Assembly (NCBI GenBank): GCA_031002005.1
Contig: JARYHS010008074.1
Span: 271,065,930 to 271,129,929 of the forward strand
Source of the DNA: Vandiemenella viatica
Taxonomy: Eukaryota > Arthropoda > Insecta > Orthoptera > Morabidae
Length of the DNA stretch: 64,000 bases
Direction: 5' to 3'
Shown here: in pieces, positions 22,420-33,055 of the stretch
Numbering within the stretch: the first letter of the stretch is position 1
How the letters are laid out: every line of letters begins with the position of its first letter
Notes under the pieces: generated by a model
Seen by the model: only the letters and a program-made list of their open reading frames with translations
Database searches by the model: none
What the model was told of the DNA's origin: nothing
Program-made: the position numbers and the translations under genes

Positions 22420-22612
22420 GCATTAACACGTGCAGAGCACACAGGGACCCGGGCGGCCGGACGTGTTAACGCGAGCAGAGCACAGACAGGACAGCAAGGC
22501 CGCGCGTGTATACACATCTGGAGCATAGACAGGGCGGCAAGGCGGTGCGTGTATACACGTCTGGAGCACCTGGGCACAGTAGTAGCCACGCGTGTTAACA
22601 CGTCTAGAGCAG
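22420..22612. repeat. subterminal short repeats of the piggyBac element
   Basis: About five imperfect units containing CGTGT(T/A)(A/T)ACACGTCTGGAGCA-like sequence (near 22431, 22462, 22507, 22548 and 22588), GC-rich. GTGTTAACACG is itself palindromic. Subterminal repeats are usual binding sites for the element's own transposase; none is seen at the other end. Confidence 0.55.
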
Positions 22613-22620
22613 TCAAAGGG

Positions 22621-23345
22621 TTAAACGTGCAGAAGGTGAAGCGTCACATGTGTACACATAGATGGCCGACTGGTGAATGGCACTCAGGCGCGGATGGTTG
22701 TTTAGGTGGAAAGGGGGGGGGGGGGAGAGTAAGCTCAAATATTGGATCGATAATCGATACTGATGACGATATGTTATTATTGAAAGAGGTGAATAATAAC
22801 TGGGTGGGGATATATATATATAAGTGAAAAGTAAAATAAATGTAAATAGTATGGATAATAGTAAATACAGAAATACAAAAAATGTTAATGGTATGGATAA
22901 TAAGTGCTGGGTCTGGTGGGCAGAGTTTATTGGAGATTGAGGCCAGGAGGATGTCTGGTGTCAATCTCCAATAAACTATGCCCACCAGACCCAGCACTTA
23001 TTATCTATACCATTAACATTTTTTGTACTTTTCACCCAGTTATTATTCACCTCTTTCAATAATAACATATCATCATCAGTATCGATTATCGATCCAATAT
23101 TTGAGCTTACTCTCCCTCCCCCCCCTTTCCACCTAAACAACCATCCGCGCCTGAGACGCCATTCACCAGTTGGCAGTCTATGTGTACACATGTGACGCCG
23201 CCTGGTGCTTCACCTTCTGCACGTTTAAGGCTGCTTTAGGCCGAAATATTGTGCGTCTCTTGTGTTTGTTTTTTGTTCGTCGTCCCAGCCGCCTTCATCT
23301 GTGGTAAGTGTTGGGTCATATTTCCCTATCCTTCCTTAGTTTTAT
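22621..23345. mobile_element. PLE inverted terminal-repeat pair (right part)
   Basis: The minus-strand repeat interrupted at 20476 continues at 22621-22940. About 20 bp of PLE reading-frame end (AGGAGGATGTCTGG) forms the centre, and a plus-strand repeat runs 22962-23345, nearly identical to the first: TTATTGGAGATTGA ... TCAATCTCCAATAA, ATCGATAATCGATACTGATG, a G/C run of 9-13 bases. The whole is a minimal PLE of two head-to-head terminal repeats with almost no coding sequence. Confidence 0.8.
23205..23255 (+). ncRNA. degenerate hammerhead of the AUGA type
   Basis: TGC, then ACGUUUA where other copies have AUGANUA, then A, stem II GGC/GCC, GAAA, UAUU, GUG. Stem II and GAAA are intact but the first core strand has lost its conserved UGA, so no activity is expected. 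It is kept because it aligns base for base with the copy at 38904 and marks the piggyBac empty site. Confidence 0.5.
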
Positions 23346-24729
23346 TGCCTTAAAGCTTTTTCCTGCTCATTGTTATTATATATATATATATTTATATATT
23401 ATCTTGTGTTCCTATGCCACCTCATATTCACAACCTTCCTTCTCCATCCTTAACAAGGAAAGGGGGAACATGGTTAGACACATTATTTTATTGAAGTTGC
23501 TACAAGTTTATAAATTGCAGGATTGTGATAAGAAAAAATGTTATTTTACTGCTTATCAGTTATAAGTTAATAAGTTTAAAAGGAAAAGATATTATCACAA
23601 TGGGACAAAATACACACAAGAAAGAAAGATCAAGATAACAAGAAGAATAATGAAAATAAGAAGGAATAAAGACAATGTGAATGTAAATTCAGAATTCAAA
23701 GAGTTTGCAAAACGTGAAAGTAGGGGAGCTATCAGGTTACTGAAATGATGCTTTGTTTAGAACTGCTTACTCAGTATGCAATACAAGACAAAGAATCATT
23801 CCCTGTCATATGTGTTTATTGAAACTTAAGCCAGGTGTTGCACTGATTATCTTCATTAGACAGGATTACATCGATTCCATAAAAAGATCCGAGGGTTTGA
23901 CAGCGATGGAGCTTGTATTACATGTGACAGGTATTACTGAGGAGGTAATTGCTGAATACAGCAATATTTAGTTCACCTATCAGACAAGTAATAACAACAC
24001 GGATATTATATCAGTTAAACTTCAAAATATACTGTGACATCAGTATTCAAATCTCACAGAGTAGAATTCAATATTTTATAGACCAAAGAATTTTGCATCC
24101 CAAGTTACCAAGTTGGTCAAGTGTAATTTTGAATGTAACAGTGTTAATTGGGGATATTAAACTATTGACACAAAAGGGGGATTACTGGAAAGCAAAAAGG
24201 AAGGAGAAGATCATAAAATAATAAATTAATATTTAATGGAAAATGTCAACACAGCTGTTGTTTGAATTTTTGTTTATTTCATATAGGTTTTGCCTCTCTG
24301 CAAGAACTTAGTTTTATGATCTGAGACTGAACCGTATTTTAATGGTCTTTGCTGGTGTTTTTCATTGTATTTATTTAACTAAAAATCAGTAACATATTTG
24401 CGGCTTAATTGTTTTGCACTGGAGCTATAAACCTGATATTTCTATACTATGTAGAGATGAGCAAGTTGAACCAAAGTCTTAAATTTTACTTTGTTCCCAT
24501 GCTTAGTTTGGAAGTTACTAGTAATTAATTTATGGTGGTAGTTAAACCAGCAGCAATCTGCATTACTCGGCTACAGTGCACACCCATTTTTTTCAGAGAG
24601 TGGGTCATTGTTGGTAGCGTATATTGATGTCGTAAATTCTGAAATGTTCTTATTCACCGATTTCCAAATGGAATCATTACTTTTGAGTGGTGATTCAAAA
24701 TAAGCGGTAAACTTACAAAAAGAAATGAA
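23346..24729. other. intron 2: TA tract, otherwise nothing recognised
   Basis: A TA microsatellite lies at 23373-23395, at the outer end of the PLE. The remainder to 24729 is AT-rich, with only short open frames that I do not recognise. Confidence 0.5.
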
Positions 24730-25257
24730 ATCCCACAAAAACAATTCTTGTAAAAATAGGCCAAGTCTCGTGTTTATGTAGTTACAAAAAGTTATGAGAT
24801 TGTCTTCTGAGCCAAGTCTACACTTCACAGTGTGTATTCAGTTCACTTTGTGAAACAGAATGGTTTTTCTCGGTGTCATAGATCATTTATTTTGGATTAA
24901 AAAATCTAACGACTTGGCCATTATGCACGCCATGTTTTAGATAACCTACATAAATACCTTAAATGTGTATGATATAAGTAAAAACCAATAATTCCCTCGC
25001 TCTTTTTCGAATTTGACAAGTATTTATTATGCCCTCAATTTCAGTACAAATTATGACGTGCATAATGGCCAAGCCATCAGATTTTTTTAATCCTAAATAA
25101 ACGATCTATGACACCGAGAGTAACCATTCTGTTTCACAAAGTGAACTGAATACACACTGTAAAGTGTAGACTTGGCTCAGAAGAAGATCTCATAACTTTT
25201 TGTCACTACATAAACACGAGACTTGGCCTATTTTTACAAGAATTGTTTTTGTGGGAT
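24730..25257. repeat. foldback with ~204-bp arms
   Basis: Left arm 24730-24933 and right arm 25053-25257 are inverted and roughly 93 percent alike by eye; the spacer is 119 bp. Ends read ATCCCACAAAAACAATTCTT ... AAGAATTGTTTTTGTGGGAT. No target duplication or coding sequence seen. The right end directly abuts the RTE fragment, so it may be a foldback element inserted in that LINE or a palindromic duplication. Confidence 0.75.
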
Positions 25258-25600
25258 GACTTTATCCAGAACAATGTTGAAGAGTTCACCCAGTCGAATG
25301 CCGGTATTGATCTGAAAGGGTTCAGATATCTCACCCATGAATTTCACTTTGGAGGTTGTGCCAGTGAGTGTTTGTTTAGGAAGGTTTAGGGTTTCTGGAT
25401 TGATCCTGCGCTCTTCGAGGATGTTGAAGAGGGATTGCTGGTCAATTGAATCATATTCCTTTTTGAAATCTACAAAGTAGCAATCGACCAGGCTGTTCCT
25501 GAGTGCTTTAGATTTTACTGTAGTTTTTAAAATCAATATTTGCAGCGCAAACCTGTGTAGAATCCAGCTTGGTACTCACCAATTTCGTGGTCGGGTTGCT
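25258..25600 (-). pseudogene. RTE-type reverse transcriptase fragment
   Basis: The minus strand encodes VDFKKEYDSIDQQSLFNIL (RT motif A region; Ala to Glu in the usual FKKAYDSI), INPETLNLPKQTLTGTTSKV, and EISEPFQINTGIRLGELFNI, where the usual G(V)RQGD...SPLLF block is deleted. A second piece upstream (25560-25600) reads IGEYQAGFYTG. These are typical of RTE-clade LINEs common in insects. Truncated at both ends. Confidence 0.75.
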
Positions 25601-25839
25601 CCTGCACTCAATAGTATATACATATAAGATAAAAATAATCACAGCTGCATGATCTTGAGTGATACAATACAAACCAGAGTCTATATCAGTTTGTGTCTCA
25701 ATATTCTTTCGATGAAGTATGACTATGTTTTTTCAAATATGTTTGTCTACATGAACAAAAAAAGGCGAATTTAAACTTTGAATGTCAGCTATGTTATTTA
25801 AAGTTACCTTTTATTTGTATTGAGAAAGTTATTAAGTAA

Positions 25840-28180
25840 AAGTCTAGTGGGGAGTAAAACTCACTTGGTGACTGGACTAACTTATATTATTTCTAATATT
25901 AACCAGATTAAAGCATAATTATACTGAGTGGCATTACAAGCTCTTCTCAAAATCGGTAGAGAGTTTAGTGGGACAGTAATCTGAAAATATGCCAGAATTA
26001 AACATCAAACAAAATTTTGTGGGTTTAAAGTAATAATTTTCATATGATGTTAGAAGGGTTTAGTAATTTTATAAGGGTTTCGAAGTTGTAGTGCAATAAT
26101 TAGTTCATCCATCTTGAGCTACGGTGAATTTGTTTTTGTTGGGTTGAATATAAGGAGTGCCAAGCATGCATTAATACTGAGAATAGATTAGGCAGTTTGA
26201 ATTGTGTAGATTGGCACATAAGGTACAAATATTAAATAATTAAGCAAGTTACAGTTATAGAAGAGAATATTAAGTAAAGGGAACTGATAAAATTAATTCT
26301 AAGTTATTTGAAATTTTTTTTAAGGATTTTTAAAGAAGGTTGCAAATTTTTATTCTTTGATATGGGTCGAGACCAGGTCCCTGAACGAAAAGTGGCATGT
26401 GTAGAATGTAAAGGTGTTGGAACAAAATGGACAGATGGATATATATATAGACCTCAAAACCAAAATGGGGGCAATATGCACCTGCAATTTGTACAGGAGT
26501 CACTATGTCACTTTGCAGAGTGAATTTGGTGTAGAAAGTGTTTGAAAAGAAGTCACCAAGCTAAACCTATTTTAAATTGTAGGGGAGAATATTTAAGGAG
26601 TTGAGATATGTTTCTCAGAATTCAATTAGTCATCTGAGGGAATTTTAAAGACAATGGTATTTTGTTGACAAACCACATTGAGAGAGGCATAATATAATGG
26701 TTTCTGATTGCTTTAGATGATAAACAGTCTGCACACTTAAAAACGTGCAACATTTTGGATGCAGAAGCCTGATGAACTTTACTTTTCTGAAGCAATCCGC
26801 AAAATTTTAATTCAAAACTATAGTTCTGTCCTGGACTACTACCTTGTGCTCTCAGCATTTTCTGATGTACCTTAATATCACAAGAATGAAAACAGGGCAT
26901 GTCAACCTGTGCTGTGCTCAGGGTGGTGACATGGATGATGGGTACAGTGATACAAGACACAGTGCCTAAAGCATGGCATTCTCCCAATCGCCACACAGGG
27001 CTGCACAATCTATGCTGGCAGCAACCATACTGCTGTTCAAGCCAGATGCTGAATCATTGACACAGAACCAGTGAATCATCATGGTAAAACTACTGAACAA
27101 CTACCTCAAATCTAAGAGATAATTTCTCCAAAATTCTAGGCAGTAGATTCATTTTTCCATCTGCAATAAATTATATCTCAAAAGCGACCAAACCAAATAT
27201 TTTCTGCTGAGTTACAGAGGCTCTAGTTTGTTAATGTACATGTTTAAAAATATTAAAAGTTTCATGGGGATTTTTGTAAACAACTTCAGTTGGTTTTCAA
27301 AATTAACAGTACTGGAATTTTTTTTTCTGAATCATTTTCTTTACCTTTACCAATTTTTTTTTATTTATTGGATTGTGAAAATGGGGGTGTTTTGTTCAAT
27401 TAACAGTATTTTGGCTGTTGAACAAGTTGTGAAACAATTCTTTAAATTTTTTGACATATTACATTATTTCAGGAATTTAGACTGTGTTTTGAGACTATGA
27501 GCTGTCAACTTTTAATCTATACTACATAAACTTCGGTGAGTTTGTTTGCTGTCATACTTTTCTTAACACAGTATGTAATTATATCCACATCTTCACAAAC
27601 ATACATGGTTAACACTCTTATTGTTCAATCAAAAACCATGTTTAAAGATTTTTGAACTACTTTACCCTATTTCATATGATTTTGTGGAAATTACTGTTCA
27701 CTACTTCTACAGCAAACGTATAGATGTTAAATATTTGAAACTTAAAACTTTTCCAAAGAACTATTTTTCCAATGATGTAAGTAGATTAATTTTACATTTT
27801 AAACATTTTTGCTGTGTACAATTGTGCATTTCGTCATCTTTGTGGTTACTGTAAAGATCAATTGTGTTCATTAGGTTTAAAAGATGGAATATCTAGGAAG
27901 ATGTGAACTGATGCTTACAACAATAAGTGTTTAAACAGATTAACTTACAGCAGAAGTAATTTATGACTGCAAAAAAAGGTAGAACAACGCTGGGGTTAAA
28001 AATTTTGAGGCTTTAACTGAAATGTTCTTAAAGAATGTAAATCTAAATTACTGAAATACATGTAGTCAGGGGATGTCCAAACTGTTCTGCAAATATAAAT
28101 TGTTAAGGTTAAGGTACTGGGATGTTTAAAGATTACAAGGATTTGGGAACAGTTGGGTCTGAAGTATTATGTCTTCTTCA
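25840..28180. other. intron 2: one copy of a diverged repeat, otherwise unassigned
   Basis: The segment around 26240-26330 (GAGAATATTAAGTAAAGGGA...ATTAATTCTAAGTTATTTG) matches 30430-30480 imperfectly, and flanking blocks also look related, so two copies of an old repeat of at least 500 bp are present. At 26700-27060 the minus strand has a 128-codon open frame I do not recognise. The rest is AT-rich. Confidence 0.35.
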
Positions 28181-28539
28181 TCACCTATTAAGGCGCTTTC
28201 ATATGAACCAGCAAAGCCGGAGTCGGGCTCCGGTGCCAGATGCAATGTAATCAAATGAGAGCTTTCACACAAAGTCCGGTTCAAAGGTGTCTATAGATCT
28301 AATCTCTGTCACAACAATTTTCCGTGTAGTTTTGTAACACGATACTGTGACATTAATTGAATTGGTGGAGATTAAACCATATTTGTGGGATAAAACTTTC
28401 GACTATTTCAAAGACGGAGTAGAAAAACTGTAGGCATGGAAAGAGAAATATACATTATTGAAATAAGATTTCAAAGTAAAAAGAAAAAAAGAACAACTGG
28501 GAAAGTTGATAAGTTATACTTTTATTATTAGTAATAACA

Positions 28540-28790
28540 ATGCAGAATAGTTTACACAATTTATTTTGTTAAATTGCCACAGCATTGTCCCTTCGATACT
28601 GATAAAGTATCTTTGAGCTGACACCACAAAAAATAGCACATCCACATTTACAATTTTAAGTAAAGTAAAGCATAAGTAAAATTTTTTGTGCTTTTATTTT
28701 TGATATCATCCCAAAGATACTTTATCAGAACCGCGGGCATGTTGTCATGGCAAATTAACAAAATAAATTATGTAAACTATTTTGTATTTC
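28540..28790. mobile_element. MITE or foldback with ~80-bp TIRs
   Basis: GAATAGTTTACACAATTTAT...GATACTGATAAAGTATCTTT at 28543-28615 is mirrored by AAAGATACTTTATCAG...AATTATGTAAACTATTTTGT at 28714-28788. The centre is AT-rich. No coding sequence. It lies immediately left of a mariner relic and might have been inserted within that element. Confidence 0.7.
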
Positions 28791-29400
28791 CAAAATTCTG
28801 GGGTTTTTGACAGAATGCTTCATGCAAATGGCAGATAACTTCCAAGTAGTATTCCTTATTACCAGTGTTGGCAGGAATTTATATAATAACACCAATGAAG
28901 TAAAAGAAAACAGTGAGGAAAACCTTCACTTTTGATTAAACTTGACGAATTTTCTTTTGGTCTTGGCTCTTCAGGCAACTTCAACTGGGATGACTGGGCC
29001 TTATTTCGACATCATACAACTATGTCTCATTGTTTGTTATGATTAGTTTAAGAAGGTCTGGCTTGTTGTTGAGTTCATCCAGCAATTCTTGCACACTGTC
29101 TACACAACATTGTTTTTGGCCAAAATTTTGCTACTTTGGAACAAATTTTGCTGTCACAGGTTTCATGCTCAAAACATCTGAAAAAAATTACTTCACATGT
29201 GCCAAATGATATTTTGACATCATCAGCAACAACTCTAATAACAATATGGCAAATTGCCAGAAACTTTTTATTTTCCATGTTCGACGTTGTGGTTGGCTGC
29301 TGACGTGTTAGGGCATCCAGGACGGTCATCATCTTCAATGTCTTCATGACATTCTTTGAAATATCTGTATGATTCAGAAACTCTTGTTTTACTTATGGCA
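28791..29400 (-). pseudogene. mariner transposase relic
   Basis: The minus strand reads, with stops and shifts, ...MKTLKMMTVLDALTRQQ...VADDVKISFGTCEVIF (helix-turn-helix region), a block with LDELNNKPDLLKLIITNNET (first catalytic Asp region; Asp now Asn), KAQSSQLKLPEEPRPKENS, and SVKNPRILE-like C-terminal remains. Order and motifs are those of mariner-family transposases (DD34D). No complete frame remains. Confidence 0.72.
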
Positions 29401-29719
29401 GATTCACCAAACACTACAGTTAACATTCTGAATGAGGTACAGCACTATAGGCCATTTTTTCAAACAAAATTTTAAACAAATTCTTTGATCCTTTTTTTTT
29501 TAGAAAGTAGAAAATCAACATTTCGACTATCAAAAATAAACTAAACATTCAAAATGGCTGCCAATTGCAATGTACTTCAGCAACCAACAAAATAAAAATA
29601 TTTGAAAATAGCATTTATAAAGCCCACTAAATTAAAAAAATTCTGTTATTTTTTTCAATCATATCTATTACTTATTCAATTTCCCCTGAGATGTCATTAT
29701 TAGTACTGAGAAGAAGGTA

Positions 29720-29983
29720 ACTTAACTTAGTCCACAACCCGAAGGTTGGTTGGATCCTCCCGAAGGAGGCATACTAAGCCAATGTGTCAGAGGTAGGACG
29801 GCCAGTTCCTTTCCTCTGGGACCTACAGTTTAACGTGGAATCCGAACCACGGAGCGTCCTGGCATAGCTTATATGATTAAACACAACTCTCAAAATTCCT
29901 GCGCCTGCTGGGATTCGTGCCCGAGGCAGGAGCAGCGAAGGTTTTGAAAGCAAGCGCTTAGGCACTGAGCTACCAGAACGCTC
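29720..29983 (-). repeat. tRNA-derived SINE, family C, with 12-bp target duplication
   Basis: Flanked by GAGAAGAAGGTA at 29708-29719 and 29984-29995. Minus strand: head TCTGGTAGCTCAGTGCCTAAG (A box) and GCACGAATCCC (worn B box), then TCCGTGGTTCGGATTCCACG, CAGAGGAAAGGAACTGGCC, and a 3' part with CCTCCTTCGGGAGGATCC and CCTTCGGGTTGTGGACTAAG. Two CUUCGG-type hairpins near the 3' end are well formed. Unrelated to families A/B. Confidence 0.85.
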
Positions 29984-29999
29984 GAGAAGAAGGTATTTA

Positions 30000-31014
30000 C
30001 CCTTTTAATAATAAAATAGTGGCGAAGAGAGGAAGTCTGGAAATTTTTCTTATAATGAAAGGGAGGCGTGGTAAGAAAAACTTTGGGAATCTCTAGTGCA
30101 GAGGGATTGTACATGTTTTGCACTACTTATCTCTATGATGGAAAATTATATCCCCAACATCACGCAAACAGTTATATACGGATCATAATGTATTTTGAAT
30201 TTTATGCGTTGCAGTACAAATGATTCTAGAGTGAATTTTGTAATCGACCATTTGAAGTTAATTCCACCCCTATTTTGCATTTATTTGTTAAAATATCAAG
30301 ATTAAATACGGAGGGGTTGAAATGAGACAGTAATGTAAAGTAATTTACATACTGAATAAAATATTGCAGGGTTAAATTCAGTTATTTTAACATTTGGTAA
30401 TGATTTTAGAAGAGTTTTAAAAGAGAATATCAAGCAAATGGAACCGATTAAATTAGTTCAACTTTATTTGGAAATATTTCTGAGAGTTCTGAAAGGGAAT
30501 AGCTGAATTTCATAGTTCGCCAATTCCAGACAAGGTCCAGTTGCACAAGAGGCAAGGCTGAATGGTAAAGTGGTCAATTCGAATGGAAAAGATAACCCTT
30601 GTGGTTGGAAGTAGTAGTCTCTACCTTGTTCTGATGGGAGAATATTTGCTACAGTCTGATCCTAATTTGGGGTTCAAGTTACTCAGAAAGTAGTAAAAGA
30701 GTTGAAACAATCGTATCAGAGCAGCGAAGTATTTTTCATTAATTAAAAAGGTTACAGTATAACATCAGAATATTTTTGGTCAAATTAAACAATTTTCTGG
30801 ACAGTGTTGCATTGCCCGAGTATGCCATGTTGGTCAAATGATGCAGAGCGTTTATGTGCATATATATGTACATATAAACCACCACTAACATAAGGTGAAG
30901 TTTACTTCATAGAAATTATTATTTTTTAAAATTTGTATAATATTTTATATTATTATTATTATTGTATTTTTTTCCAAATTTAGTTTTAATTATATTTTGC
31001 TCTTACAACCGACC
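30000..31014. other. intron 2: second copy of an old repeat, otherwise nothing recognised
   Basis: 30220-30730 resembles 26030-26600 in blocks (AGAGAATATCAAGCAAATGG and neighbours). No coding sequence supported. Confidence 0.35.
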
Positions 31015-31307
31015 AGAGATTAGTTTGGATATTTACCTATGCTCAGGTATTAGCTCTACTTTTCTGATGTTTGAATTTACCCCCACCATTTTCCCGACTG
31101 GCAGTCTTTCTGTGAGGCAGTCTCCAGCTGTGTCCACCTGTCACAATGTTCTCCCGTTGACGAAGGGTTTATCCCGAAAATTACTTTATTATTTGTGTTT
31201 GTCCTTTCTGTGTGTTCACGCCCCACATCCATCATCTAAAGGTAAGTGGTGGCTCATTTCCCTATCCTTTTTAGATTCCTTTCCACTACTTAGCGTCTTG
31301 ATTTCGT

Positions 31308-31311
<4 letters not shown>
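31015..31311 (+). mobile_element. PLE terminal repeat, 'UUGA' family
   Basis: Complete-looking terminus: CATTTTCCCGACTGGCAG, the hammerhead-like core, TGTGTGTTCACGCCCCACAT, CATCTAAAGGTAAGTGGTGG, CTCATTTCCCTATCC, and CCACTACTTAGCGTC before a TA tract at 31312-31337. Confidence 0.75.
31134..31202 (+). ncRNA. hammerhead-like motif, UUGACGA core
   Basis: Core UUGACGA 31157-31163, one A, stem II GGG (31165-31167) with CCC (31173-31175), GAAA 31176-31179, AAUU 31179-31182, A17 at 31183. A distal stem I can form between CACAA and UUGUG. Position 3 is U instead of C, which would make a U-G wobble with G8. Stem I next to the core is weak. Activity uncertain. Confidence 0.5.
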
Positions 31312-31339
<28 letters not shown>

Positions 31340-31344
<5 letters not shown>

Positions 31345-31560
31345 ATAGGGAAAAATAAACAAATACCCCTCACCTACCACAGATGAAGGCAGGAGGGCGA
31401 GATGAACACGTAAAAACGTAAACAAATTGCACAATATTTCAACATAAGTCTTAGTCATGAGAGAGCCGAGACATATGGCAGGGGAAAAGATGTGGTCACA
31501 TCCCAACCCACCACATGAATGAAGCAAAGGTGGAAAACGCGTGGTGGTCGTAGAATTGCT
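31340..31560 (-). mobile_element. PLE terminal repeat, 'AUGA' family
   Basis: Minus strand: GTGACCACATCTTTTCCCC, core region at 31430-31461, ACGTGTTCATCTCGCCCTCC, CATCTGTGGTAGGTGAGGGG and TTTTTCCCTATTC. Same family as the palindrome at 50877-51229. Confidence 0.72.
31430..31461 (-). ncRNA. hammerhead-like motif with A3-U8 core
   Basis: Minus strand: CUC, AUGACUA (plus 31452-31458), A, stem II GAC/GUU, GAAA, UAUU, GUG. Positions 3 and 8 of the hammerhead core are A and U instead of C and G. Stem I is C-G, U-U, G-C... next to the core, so one pair is lost compared with 51101-51132. Confidence 0.5.
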
Positions 31561-31574
31561 GGGATATATATATA

Positions 31575-31996
31575 TCAATGAAATAAAAGATGCTAAGTAG
31601 CAGAAAGGAATCAAATTAGGATAGGAAAATGAGCCACCACTTACGTTTAGATGATGGATGTGGATGGATGTGGGGCGCGAACACACAGAAAAGACACAAA
31701 CACAAATAATAAAGAAATTTTTGGGGAAAAAAACCTTCGTCAACGAGAGAACATGTTTCCGATGTTTGAATTTACCCCCACCATTTTCTCGACTGGCGGT
31801 CTTTCTGTGAGCCAGTCTCCGGCTGCACCCACCTCTCATCATGTTCTCTCGTTGACGAAGGGTTTTTCACAGAAAATTTCTTTATTATTTGTGTTTGTGT
31901 CATTAAATTTCTTTATTATTTGTGTTTTGTGTGTTCGCGCCCCAAATCCATCATCTAAAGGTAAGTGGTGGCTCATTTCCCTATCCTAATTTGATT
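31575..31996. mobile_element. pair of inverted PLE termini, 'UUGA' family
   Basis: A minus copy (31575-31753) and a plus copy (31754-31996) are joined head to head at the CATG before TTTCCGATGTTTGAATTT. Both carry GUUGACGA cores (plus copy 31852-31858; minus copy near 31734-31740) with partly decayed stem II. The plus copy has an internal duplication of TTTATTATTTGTGTTTGTG. TA tracts lie on both outer sides. Confidence 0.72.
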
Positions 31997-32039
31997 CCTA
32001 TATATATATATATATATATATAATAACAATGAGCAGGAA

Positions 32040-33055
32040 AATGCTTTAAGGCAATAAAAATAAATAAGAATAGGGAAATATGACTCACCACAGATGAAGG
32101 CAGCTGGGAACGACGAACACAAAAACAAAAGGAATTTACTGGAGATTGAGGAGTGGAGGATGCCTGGTGTCCAGTATATTCTGATAGGCTAGTTCCCATC
32201 TACACACTTCAGAGGAGGTTATCAGGGAAAACTCAAATCGCCCTAACTGACAAACAGATGTTAAAATTAGTCAGTTTGTGGGAACTGGCATGTTTTGCAA
32301 CTGGATGGGCCTCATTGTTAGTATATACTGTCTGCCTGTGGCCATTCCTTCTGATAGCAAGTGGGTTGGTAGTGAGGCCTATATATGAGCTGCAGCAATG
32401 GAGGCATGTAAGTTGATATATGAGGTGTGTTGTCATGCTAGTAGCATGACCAATGATGGGGAATGTTTCACATGTGGTAGGATTGGAGGATTGCAGAAAG
32501 TGGTAGTAGCTGGATGCATGATGCATGTTTTACAGTGGGGTCTCTTGCAGGGAATGATCCCTGTGGTAGTTTGGGGGAATTACTGGGTGAGTACTTGTGA
32601 AGCAACATATTTTTTTAGATTTGGTGGTCTGCTAAAACATGTGCGTGGGGCAGTGGGTAGGATTTTATCAAGAATGGTACACATACCGGGGAAGGAACGT
32701 AGGAAGCCAGGCCCACGGTGAAGGATTAGGTTGGTAGACTCAAGACCAGGGAAGAACTGCGTGATGAAAGCGGGGCTACATTTAGTTTCAAGGGGTACAG
32801 CCTTAGAGTGGCTGTGCACAGAAGGGCTACAACATGAGACATTTGTTTGTGTACTAAGTCAGGTGGGTAGCTGTGGGAGATGAGAGCTCCAGACATGTTT
32901 TGTGTGCATCAGGAAAGAGATATTTCATAAGAGCAGATGCATCTTCCACAGAGGGCCACTGTAAGGGAGGGAACATTTGATGTGAGAGGGATGACAACTG
33001 TTAAAATGAAGATACTGCTGCAGATTTGTAGACTTGGTATGAACAGAGGTATGCA
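32040..33055 (-). pseudogene. PLE C-terminal half, inverted copy
   Basis: Minus-strand C-terminal part of a PLE frame: TCFSRPPNLKKYVASQ, a Cys-His segment, MTTHLIYQLTCLHCCSSYIG (GIY-YIG-type nuclease, about 32360-32430), NFNICLSVRAI, and the end near SSTPQSPVNS, followed by a terminal fragment with the CAGCTGCCTTCATCTGTGG box. It is an inverted duplicate of 34545-37600 but lacks the Harbinger insertion: at 32963-32965 it has a single TAA where the other copy is split. Confidence 0.8.

Larger units (their letters stand above)
20477..22620 (-). mobile_element. piggyBac-type transposon, internally deleted
   Basis: Ends CCCTTTAACTGCT ... AGCAGTCAAAGGG (12 of 13 inverted matches) lie between TTAA at 20473-20476 and TTAA at 22621-22624, the target duplication of piggyBac. 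2,144 bp. It interrupts a PLE terminal repeat whose intact paralogue at 23211 has a single TTTAA there, so the insertion is proven by an in-window empty site. It holds transposase remnants on the minus strand, a nested SINE (22050) and a nested MITE (21278). Confidence 0.9.

Noticed and set aside
26622..27008. 128-codon minus-strand open frame
   Set aside because: No recognisable domain; probably chance or an unassigned old repeat. Not listed as a gene.
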